Below, piece after piece: positions 55,892 through 64,000 of a DNA stretch of 64,000 bases. The notes under the pieces are model-generated. The model did not search any database, had not been told where the DNA came from, and saw only the letters and a list, made by a program, of their open reading frames with translations. The stretch comes from JARRNE01 sp963824085 (GTDB taxonomy: Bacteria; Pseudomonadota; Gammaproteobacteria; Chromatiales; Chromatiaceae). Numbering within the stretch: position 1 is the stretch's first letter; the number at the start of each line of letters is the position of its first letter. The stretch is taken from the NCBI GenBank assembly GCA_963824085.1, contig CAWGNT010000024.1, forward strand, positions 310,001-374,000, written 5' to 3'. A program made the position numbers and the translations under genes.

Positions 55892-56245
55892 GGCAAGTAG
55901 CACGTCGAGTTTGTGTCGGCGTGTCAGCAGCGTGCCATCGGTGGGACGCTGCGCCAGCGTATCGGACGGATTCTGCCTGAGGTGTGCCAGGGGGCGCCGA
56001 CTGAAGTGGTGGAGGGGCGCGCGATAGCGGATCACATTCACCCGTGCTTGAGCATTCCGCCCAGATATTGCGCTGCCAACTCAGCGGGCTTACCGGAAGG
56101 GAAGGTCGCCAACCATTTTCACGGGAGTGCTTCGTACAGAAGAGGATCTATGCCTAGCTGCACCTTTGGGTTTGGGTTACTTGCGTGAGCATCGCCGGTG
56201 TCACGGGGATCATCGGGGACTTCAACAATCGGGAAGGTCACGACG
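55892..56245 (+). mobile_element. IS200-family (HUH) transposase remnant
   Basis: From 55901 the frame reads HVEFVSACQQRAIGGTLRQR, like the N-terminal part of IS200-type TnpA, then VVEGRAIADHIHPCLSIPPR, in which HIH (56033-56041) is the HUH metal motif. After a frameshift CVSIAGVTGIIGDFNNREGH (from 56182) matches the segment after the catalytic Tyr region. There is an in-frame stop just before the first part and the start is lost. It is a dead insertion sequence between the STAND module and the DUF499 gene. Confidence 0.65.
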
Positions 56246-56514
56246 CTCCCGTCAGGTGCCGCAGAAATCCGGTCTGCCACTCCAAAAAGCGACAACGCTC
56301 ACGCACGCCCCACCATCAAAAGCAAAACTTCGTCGCACTTTCAATTACCATAGGGCCGGCACGAAAATGACAAACCGTCAGCTGACCAACTGGGGAGGCC
56401 CCGCAACAAGCGTTGCCCGAGCTGGCACTGAGTTCGCCGCGCACGCTCTTTGCGTATGGAGTCGCCGCCGGTTAATGGTCGGCCGCATGAGCGTCTTGCG
56501 AGGCTTCGCCCGTT

Positions 56515-59500
56515 ATGGCCATACCAACGATCTTTGATCTCTGTACACCGCGGCAAGACGTTCTCCAGGGCACGATCTCGGAGTCCGACTTCGCGGCCGA
56601 CCTCGCGCAGGTCCTAAGGGGAGATGCGCCGGACGAGTACAAGGACCCGGTCAAGTTCTTCGCGAACACCCACCCGACGCGGGGCCTCAAGGACCTGCTG
56701 CGCAACGTCTGCCTCCGCCTCGCGGCCAGCCCGCATCAAGTTGCATCGATCTTCCGCCTGGATACCAACTACGGCGGCGGCAAGACCCACGCCCTGATCG
56801 CGCTGACTCACGCCGTCGCCGGCATGGAAGGGGTGAATAACGTCGCCGAGTTTGTCGATCCTGCGCTTCTGCCGAAGGGCAAGGTCCGGATCGCGGCCTT
56901 TGACGGCGAGAACGCCGATCCCCTCAACGGTCGGCCCCTTGAGCCTGGTCTGCGCGCCTACACCCCCTGGGGCGAGATTGCTTATCGGCTGGCCGGGCGG
57001 CAGGGCTACGAGCAGGTCCGGGCGAGCGACGAACGAGGGAGGCGCTCCGGGGGCAGAGACCATCAGGGAGCTGTTCGGCGGCGAGCCGACCTTGATCCTT
57101 ATGGATGAGCTGTCGGTCTACCTGCGCAAGCTCAAGGTCAAGGAGCGCGACGCCGCCGGCGGCCAGCTCACGGCCTTCCTCACGGCCCTGTTCAAGGCGG
57201 TCGAGAGCACGCCGAACGCCGCCGTCGTCTATACGCTCGCGATCGGGAAGGGTGGGAAGGCCACCGACGCCTACAGCGACGAGAACCAATTCATCGCCGA
57301 CAAGATGGAGGAGGCCGAGAGCGTCTCCGCCCGCAAGGCCGCGCTGCTTGACCCGACCGAGGAGGACGAGACGGTCAGGATTCTGCGGCGCCGCCTCTTC
57401 ACCCACATCGACGATGCAAGGGCAACCGCCGTCATCGAGGCATACCGTCAGCTGTGGGAAGCGCACAAGGAACAGCTCCCGCCCGCGGGCTCCCACGACT
57501 CGCGCCTGGACGCATTCACCGCGGGTTTTCCGCTGCATCCGGAGCTGATCGACACCTTACGCGAGAAGACGTCCACCCTCGGCAATTTCCAGCGCGTGCG
57601 CGGCATGCTGCGGCTCCTCGCCCGCACCGTCGCCCGGATCTGGGACAAGCGCCCGACGGATGCCTACGCCATTCACCTGCACCACCTGGACCCCGGCTTC
57701 GAGCCCATCCGCCAGGAGATCGTCACCCGCCTCGGTCAGCGCCAGTTCGTGCCGGCGATCAAGTCGGATGTGGCGGCCGTCGAAGGCGATCAACCCGCCC
57801 TTGCCCAGCAGCTCGACGCCGCCCACTACACGGGTCTCGCTCCCTATGGCTCCTATGTCGGCCGGGCGATCCTGTTCCACACGCTCGCCTTCAACGAGAA
57901 CCTGAAGGGCGCGACCGCGGAGGAGCTTCGCTACGCCGTCCTCTCACCCGGCACCGACATCAGCTTCATCGACGATGCCCGTCGGCGCTTCGTGCAGGAA
58001 TCCGCCTATCTCGACGACCGACCGAACGTGCCCCTGCGCTTCTCGGCCGAGGCCAACCTCACGCAGATCCTCAGGCGCGAGGAGCAGCACGTCGACCCCG
58101 GCGAGGCCCGCGCGCAGCTCAACGACCGCATCAAGGCCATCTTCGGCGGGGCGGTGTTCAACCTCTACGCGTTTCCCGGCGGCCCCTACGACGTACCGGA
58201 CGATACGGGCGACGGCAAGCCGGACCTCGCCCTGCTGGGCTACGACGCCGTGGAGGTCGCGGGCGACAACGTGGTCGTCCCCGAGCTGGTCGGCCGCATC
58301 TACCGGCAGAAGGGAGCCTCCGGAGACCTGCGTCTCAACCGCAACAACCTCGTGTTCCTGCTCGCCGACCAGGCCCGCAAGGATGAGATGAAGCACAAGA
58401 TGGTCCGGCGCCTGGCCCTGAACGAGCTGCGCAAGCCCGAGCGGCTCAACGAGTTCGCCGAGCATCAGCGCGACCGCATCCTCGAATGGTATCGCCGCTC
58501 TGAGCAGGAGCTGGCGCTGGCCATCCAGCAGTGCTACCGCCACGTCCTCTACCCTTCGCGCAACCGCGTCGAAGGCGCCGAGCGTGGACCTCGCACACAC
58601 CGCCATCGACGTGCAGACCGCCTCCGACAAGCCCGGCAACGGGCAGAAGCAGGTCGTCGAGGTCCTGCGCGCCAACAACAAGCTGCGGCTGCCCGAGGAC
58701 GAGCCGGACTCGCCCACCTACATCCGGGACCGCACACCCCTGAAGAAGGGCACCATCACAACGGGCTCGCTGCGCGCCGAGTTCCGCCGCGATCCGGCCC
58801 TGCCCATCCTGGTGGGCGACGACGTGTTCGTGAAGGCCATCCGCAGCGGTATCGAGCTAAGCGAGTACGTCTACCAGAGCGGCGACCTGACCTGCGGCAA
58901 GGGCGATCCCTGGGCCAACATCCACATCGACGAGCAGTCCTTTGTCCACACCGCGGCCTACGCGAAAGAGCGAGGCATCTGGCCGAAGGTAGCCGAGCCC
59001 ACGCCCGGACCGGGTCCCGCCCCAGGCCCGAGCCCCGGCCCAACCCCTGGCCCAGGACCCGGGCCGACACCCGGCCCAATTCCGGGACCTACACCCGGAC
59101 CCGAGCCTACGCCCCCCGAGAAAACGCTGACCGAAGAGGGCGTGCTCAAGGAGGCCCTGACCAAGCTCTGGGAGCGGGCGCGATCGCACGCAAGCTCACC
59201 CACATCCGCGCCATGGACCTCAAGCTCTTCGACCCGTCGGACGCCTTCCGGCTGCTGGGCCTCGTCGGCGCCATCCAGCATGCGGACAAGAAGGTCGTCA
59301 TGACCGGCGGCTACGAGACCACCGACGGCGGCATCATGGAGCTGAACTTCGAAGGACCACCCGCCGATGCCCAGCCCATCAAGGACTTTCTCGACCCGCA
59401 ACTGCGCGCGGCCAAGGACAAGGACCTCTCCGTGACCTTCTCCATCGCCTTCGCCGAAGACGGCCTGGGCCTCGCCGGCGACGCGCCGGAGAAGCTCGCC

Positions 59501-59566
59501 GAGCGCCTGACCAAGTTCGGCACCGGTGCGTCCTACGTGGCGATCACCGCCGAGGGCGGCCAATGA
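56515..59566 (+). pseudogene. DUF499-type ATPase gene broken by three frameshifts
   Basis: Frame 1 gives the start MAIPTIFDLCTPRQDV and Walker A RLDTNYGGGKTHALIALTHA (G87-T91). At about 57035 an extra base shifts to a frame with Walker B PTLILMDELSVYLRK and a long helical region to RNRVEGAE; at about 58583 another extra base leads on to VDLAHTAIDVQTASDKPGNG and a Pro-Gly linker (58996-59115, repeated PGPTPGP units); near 59181 a missing base restores AIARKLTHIRAMDLKLFDPS to the end. Repaired length is about 1016 residues, fitting DUF499 ATPases found with DNA methyltransferases in defence islands. The stop overlaps the next gene by ATGA. Confidence 0.75.
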
Positions 59567-60045
59567 ACGCCCTGCCGACCAAGCTGCCCACAGGAGAGTC
59601 GGCCACCGCCACTCCTCGCTACGAGCTTCGCGTTCAGGCCCACGGCCCGGACGACACCGAGATGGAGGTGTGGCAGGTCCCCGCGCCGGCCACGCCCCAC
59701 ATCAAGGCCCCCGTGCGCATAGCCGGCCTGCGCGGGCGCAACCTCGCCCTGGTCGAGCACCGCGTGCTGCAACGGCTGGCCAAGGCGCGCATCAAGCCAG
59801 GCGGCCTGCTGCCCGGCGTCCGGCAGACGTTCGCCCTGGACGAAGACGTCGCCCTCAACCTCGGCCTGCTGTTTCGGGTGCTCGCCCCCATGCGCAACCG
59901 CGAGCACATGCGCGCCTGTACCGCCGGCATCGAAGAGATGGGCCGCGAGGAGGCCGCCTACTGGCTCGGCATGGCCATGCACCGCAAGTACCCGCGCCGC
60001 GTGCTCATGGCCCTGCGCTTCCTGCTGATCGACCCCAAGGCGTAG
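59563..60045 (+). CDS. Companion protein of the DUF499/DUF1156 cassette, 160 aa
   Basis: Intact 160-residue protein: beta-rich N-terminus (YELRVQAHGPDDTEMEVWQV) then helices with LVEHRVLQRLAKARI, LLFRVLAPMRNREHM and MGREEAAYWLGMAMHRKYPR. It is basic and may bind nucleic acid or the ATPase. The ATGA overlap with the DUF499 gene and the gene order suggest it is a fixed small component of the cassette. I do not assign a named family with confidence. Confidence 0.65.
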   Translation: MNALPTKLPTGESATATPRYELRVQAHGPDDTEMEVWQVPAPATPHIKAPVRIAGLRGRNLALVEHRVLQRLAKARIKPGGLLPGVRQTFALDEDVALNLGLLFRVLAPMRNREHMRACTAGIEEMGREEAAYWLGMAMHRKYPRRVLMALRFLLIDPKA

Positions 60046-60235
60046 GTCGGGTTAGGCGCGCCCCTGCACCCCTTGCAGTTGGCACCGACGCTGCGGCGCG
60101 CCGTAACCCGACAACAACCGCTGCGAGCTGCGGAGAGCCCAAGACGGATGCGCCCGCCAGCCTTCTCGGCCATACTAAACGCAACAAAATCACGCATCTG
60201 CCGCGACCGCCATGAATGCGGTCGGAGTAAGTTTC

Positions 60236-60511
60236 ATGCCGACACTGAGTCTTTCCATCCCCGATTCCGCGCTGTCCGCGCTGCGCCGCTCGCCGGCCGA
60301 GCTTGGACGCGAGCTGAAGCTCGCCGCGGCCATCCACTGGTACGAGCGGGGCTTGATGTCGCAGGAACGCGCTGCCGAGCTGGCCGGCATGAATCGACGG
60401 GATTTCCTCCATGCCCTGGCCCGCGAGGGCATGGACGTGTTCGTGCTGGATGAGGACAGCCTCGCACGCGAGCTTGGCCTCGGCGAATCGGGCGAGAATG
60501 CCGCCACATGA
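60236..60511 (+). CDS. UPF0175 family antitoxin-like protein
   Basis: A 91-residue protein: LSLSIPDSALSALRRSPAEL, LKLAAAIHWYERGLMSQERA, AELAGMNRRDFLHALAREGM. The strand followed by a helical HTH-like unit is the UPF0175 signature. A GGAG site 8 bases upstream supports ATG at 60236 rather than the one at 60212. It overlaps the PIN-like gene by ATGA, as in a toxin-antitoxin pair where this is the antitoxin. Confidence 0.78.
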   Translation: MPTLSLSIPDSALSALRRSPAELGRELKLAAAIHWYERGLMSQERAAELAGMNRRDFLHALAREGMDVFVLDEDSLARELGLGESGENAAT

Positions 60512-61002
60512 GCCGGCAGGACCTGCGGCTGGTAGCCAATACCTCGCCGCTCATTCACTTGGCGGAGGCCGGCCTCCTGCACCTGCTCAGCGACGCGGCG
60601 CCGACCATCTGGGTGCCCGAGCCCGTCGCGCGTGAGATTCGCGCATACGGGGACCAGGACCCGACGGCGCGGGCGCTGGCCGCCCATGCCTGGCTGGAAG
60701 TGCGGCCCGTCTCCGTACCGTCGCCGCAGCTCCTGGCGTGGGACCTGGGCGCGGGAGAGTCCGCGGTGATCGAGCTGGCGCGAGCCTCCTCCGGCAGCAC
60801 GGCCGTGATCGACGACCTCGCCGGGCGCCGCTGCGCCGAGGCCCTGGGCATCCCGCTGCGCGGCACCGTGGGCCTCGTGCTCGCCGCCAAGCAGGCCGGC
60901 CGTCTGGATGCCGCCCGCCCGGTGCTCGAACGGCTCCGGGACAGTGGAATGTACCTGTCCGATGCGGTGCTCCAACGGGCACTGCGTCTGGTGGGAGAGT
61001 AA
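60508..61002 (+). CDS. DUF3368 PIN-like toxin
   Basis: A 164-residue predicted RNase of the PIN superfamily. LVANTSPLIHLAEAGLLHLL carries the first acidic/polar active-site region (NTSP in place of the usual D), E in VAREI, and DLGAGESAVIELA followed by TAVIDDLAGRRCAEALGI holds the later acidic residues. DUF3368 members pair with UPF0175 antitoxins. The pair sits between the DUF499 companion and the methyltransferase gene. Confidence 0.8.
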   Translation: MSRQDLRLVANTSPLIHLAEAGLLHLLSDAAPTIWVPEPVAREIRAYGDQDPTARALAAHAWLEVRPVSVPSPQLLAWDLGAGESAVIELARASSGSTAVIDDLAGRRCAEALGIPLRGTVGLVLAAKQAGRLDAARPVLERLRDSGMYLSDAVLQRALRLVGE

Positions 61003-61163
61003 CCGCGCTCTCGTGCCCGCACCGCAGGCAGGGGACGCGATTCGTGCGCATTTCTTCGGCAAGAATGCTCACTGGAATGCGCGCTTCCATTTTCTGCGTC
61101 ATTCCGCGGGCCTAAATGGCTCGCGAATGGCTGCCTACCATTCGGCGACCCATGGATGCCCCG

Positions 61164-64000
61164 ATGACCACCCGCCTGATCGAGACCTGGCTGCCCATCG
61201 CCGAGATCGGCATCGAGAGCCTGCGCGAGCGTACGCCGATGACCGCCCTTCCCGGCGCCCAACCGCCTGCATGTGTGGTGGGCGCGGCGGCCGCTGGTCG
61301 CCTCCCGCGCCGCAATCCTGGCCTCCCTCCTGCCGGCGGATGCCGACCGTGAGCGGTTCATGCATGTGCTGGGGATTCATGGGGACCCGGTGGCGGCCAA
61401 GCATCCGGATCGCGACGGCAACGCAGACGGGGGTGCGGCTCGGCGCCGACGCCTACGGATACCCCCGGGCCTTCAGCTACCTCCCGACCGCCGAGGACCG
61501 TGACTGGCTGCGGTACGAAGCTGCGCGCGCTCGGCTTGACGCACCCGAACGTTCTGGACCCGACGGCGGGCGGCGGGAGCATCCCCTTCGAAGCGGCACG
61601 CCTCGGCGCCGCCGACCATCGCCAACGACCTCAACCCAGTTGCGGCCCTCATCCTCAGGGCAACCGTCGAGTGGCCGCTCGGCTTTCGCTTGACGTTCAC
61701 CGACGAGTTCGAGCGACTGGGCGCCGAGTTCGTTGGCAGCGCGCGGGAGCCGCTTGACTTGGGCCTTTCCCGCCGAGCCGGCGCACGACTGCCGTCCGGA
61801 CGGCTACCTCTGGGCGCGCACCATCACCTGCCCCTACTGCGACGGCCTGATCCCCCTCTCGCCCAACTGGCGCCTCGCCCCGGACGGGACCGGGGTGCGG
61901 CTCAAGCCCCGCGTTCGGCCAAGGCCCGAACACCGAGGGCCGGGTCTGCGACTTCGAGATCGTCAGCCGCGCGGCGCAGCAGTCCAAGGGCACCGTGAAG
62001 GGCGGCGACGCCGAATGCCCCTATCCGGACTGCGAGCGCACCGTGGACGGCGACGAGATCAAGCGCCAGGCCCAGGCCGGCCAGATGGGCGAGCAGCTCT
62101 ACGCGGTGGTCTACAAGCGGCGCGAGGAGACGACCACCAAGACCGGCCGGAAGCGCGAGAAGTGGGTGCGCGGCTACCGGGCGCCGCGTCCCGAGGACGA
62201 TGTGTCGGCGCTGGTCGCCGAGCGGCTCGCCGAGAAGCTGCCGGAGTGGGAGGCGTTGGACTTGGTCCCTACGGAGGCGATCAGGATCCGTCGAACACGA
62301 CAGACGAGCCCCGACGGTACGGCATGACCTACTGGCGCGACCTCTTCTCCCCTCGCCAGCTCTTGTGCCACGGCACCAGCGTCGGAGGTGTTCCGCGAGC
62401 TGCTGGAGGCGGAGCAGGCCAAGGGCGAGATGATCGGAGACGAGCCAAGGCCGCGTTCGGCTATCTCGCCTATCGCGCTGGACAAGCTGCTGAACTACAA
62501 CTCGCGCATGCCGTCTGGGATGCCGACCCGCGAAGTGGTGGCTCAATACCTTCGACCGGCACGACTTCGCCTTCGTCTGGTCCTACGCCGAGATGGCCCC
62601 GCTGATCGTCGGCCTCGGCTACGACTGGGCCATCGAGCAGACCGGCGAAGTGCATCGAGCGAGCTGGTGGACCTGGTCCGCCCCGACATCGACGTGAAGG
62701 CGGCCAAGAAGAAGGGCGGCCACCCGGACCTGTTCGCCGCGCCGCCCTTCACCCCGCCGCCGGTCACCATCACCTGCAAGTCCGGCGACAACCTCGACCA
62801 CCTGGAGACCGCCAGCGTGGATCTGGTGGTGATGGACCCGCCCTACTACGACAACGTGATGTACGCGGAGCTGTCGGACTTCTTCTACGTCTGGCTCAAG
62901 CGCACCGCGGGCTACGTCTACCCGGAGCTGTTCCGCCGCCCGCTGACGGACAAGGAGAACGAGGCGGTCGCCAACCCGTCCAAGTTCCGCGGCGAGAAGG
63001 GCGCCAAGGAGCTGGCCAACCAGGACTACAAGGACCGCATGGCCGCGATCTTCGCCGAGTGCCGGCGGGTGCTGAAGCCCGACGGCGTCATGACCCTGAT
63101 GTTCACCCACAAGGCCACCGGCGCCTGGGACGCCCTCACCAAGGGGCTGATCGAGGCCGGCTTCGTCATCACCGCGAGCTGGCCGGTCAACACCGAGGCC
63201 GAGGGCTCCCTGCACATCAAGGACAAGTCCGCCGCCAACAGCACCGTCTTCCTGGTCTGCCGGCCGCGCACCGAGCGCGACCGAGGGCGACGAGGCGGTC
63301 TACTGGGAGGACCTGGAGCCCCGCGTGCAGGCCGCCGTGCGCGGCCGGATCAAGGACTTCCAGGACGGCGGCATCCGCGGCGTGGACCTCTACCTCTCCT
63401 GCTTCGGCCCGGCCCTGGAGGAGTTCTCCCGCCACTGGCCGGTGAAGCGCGGCACGCCCCGCCCGATGCCCGAGGCCAAGCGCCGCCAGCGCCAGGCCGA
63501 GCTGTTCGAGGCGGACTGGGACCCCTACGCCGCCACCCCGGAGGATGCGCTCGACGCCGCCCGCCGGGAGGTGAAGCGCTGGCGCATGGAGCAGCTCACC
63601 CACCTGCAGCGCCAGGCCGAGCTGGACCCGCTGCACCGAGTGGTTCGTGCTCGCGTGGGACGCCTTCCAGGCCCCCCAGTTCCCCTACGACGAGGCCCTG
63701 CGCCTGGCCCGCGTCGTGGGCGTGGACATGGACCGCGAGATCATCGGCCACCTCGCCGAGAAGAAGGCCAGCAACGTCATCCTCTGGGACAGCGGCACGC
63801 GCGCCGCCAAGGGCACCCTCGGCCCGCCCGACGGCTCCCGCGGCTGGATCGACGCCATCCACCACGCCGCCCACGCCGCCCGCACCCGCACCCTGCAGGC
63901 CGCCGGCGAGCTGCTCGAACGCTCCGGCGCCGCCCAAGAGCCGGTGTTCCTGTCGGCCCTGGAGGCCGTGCTGGAGGTCCTCCCCCCTCCCGCGCCTTCA
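61164..64000 (+). pseudogene. DUF1156-type DNA methyltransferase, many frameshifts, truncated by window end
   Basis: Pieces in different frames add up to one large protein: MTTRLIETWLPIAEIGIESL, NRLHVWWARRPLVASRAAIL, GVRLGADAYGYPRAFSYLPT, the SAM motif LDPTAGGGSIPFEAARLG (from 61557), TIANDLNPVAALILRATVEW, two Cys pairs (TCPYCDGLIPLSP, CPYPDCERT), DDVSALVAERLAEKLPEWEA, MTYWRDLFSPRQLL, HDFAFVWSYAEMAPLIVGLG, the catalytic DPPYYDN (62835-62855) and a long intact stretch to about 63270. At least eight single-base shifts separate them, mostly extra bases. The order of motifs fits DUF1156 adenine/cytosine-N4 type methyltransferases. No single frame could give the product. Confidence 0.75.

Larger units (their letters stand above)
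41011..64000. mobile_element. Integrative island inserted at tRNA-Asn (right end outside the window)
   Basis: A tyrosine integrase lies 258 bases downstream of a tRNA gene and reads away from it. Everything after it is accessory: primase/ATPase-type replication genes, small unknown proteins, a STAND NTPase module, an IS200 remnant, toxin-antitoxin genes and a modification-type cassette. No second copy of the tRNA 3' end was noticed within the window, so the right boundary lies beyond 64000 or is not recognisable. No conjugation or phage structural genes were seen. Confidence 0.6.

Noticed and set aside
57454..58386. 310-codon plus-strand frame in the DUF499 region
   Set aside because: Arg/Pro-rich shadow; the neighbouring frame holds the conserved protein.

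Overview
The window is GC-rich, densely coded bacterial DNA, most likely from a gammaproteobacterial sulfur oxidiser of the Chromatiales type. This is an inference from gene content: a secreted Gly/Trp/Tyr-rich protein like the sulfur-globule envelope proteins, a decayed norQ/cbbQ-norD/cbbO locus, sucAB, uvrB, pcm, an MlaC-like protein and a type IV pilin-like protein.

Positions 1-40.7 kb look like ordinary chromosome with intact genes. In order: the start of an AEC transporter and a histidine phosphatase (minus); two conserved hypotheticals; a type-B succinate dehydrogenase operon sdhC-sdhA-sdhB (minus); the sulfur-globule-like gene; a DASS anion transporter; a Uma2 remnant and a REP-like palindrome cluster; pcm; a hybrid histidine kinase; a DUF853/HerA-like ATPase; a norQ-norD chimeric pseudogene; an MlaC-like protein; a retropepsin-like protease; gamma-glutamyltransferase; a membrane FGE-like protein overlapping a PfkB kinase; and a three-gene signalling operon. 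That operon encodes a solute-binding protein, a BarA-type hybrid kinase and a REC-PAS-GGDEF-EAL protein, and probably links a periplasmic ligand to cyclic-di-GMP. Next come sucA-sucB, a MacAB-like exporter with two permeases, uvrB divergent from an aspartate aminotransferase, and a FimT/GspH-type pseudopilin.

At 40935-41010 there is a tRNA-Asn, followed directly by a tyrosine integrase. From here to the window end the DNA looks like an integrative island whose far end is not in view. Its first part (41.3-47 kb) carries an integrase operon with a small DNA-binding-like protein, a primase-type zinc protein, a RepA-like ATPase with one frameshift, and several small unknown genes.

The middle of the island holds the most striking feature. 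A 2574-residue STAND/NACHT-type NTPase carries roughly sixty tandem 32-residue helical repeats. Directly upstream is a 154-residue protein with a hydrophobic N-terminus and a Gly-spaced beta-prone tail that resembles amyloid-signalling effectors. Together they look like a bacterial NLR-type conflict or immune module.

The right part holds an IS200 remnant, a DUF499-type ATPase gene, a small companion gene, a UPF0175/DUF3368 toxin-antitoxin pair and a DUF1156-type DNA methyltransferase cut off by the window end. The ATPase and methyltransferase resemble a predicted DNA-modification defence cassette, but both reading frames are broken by single-base indels, so either the cassette is decaying or this stretch has sequence errors.
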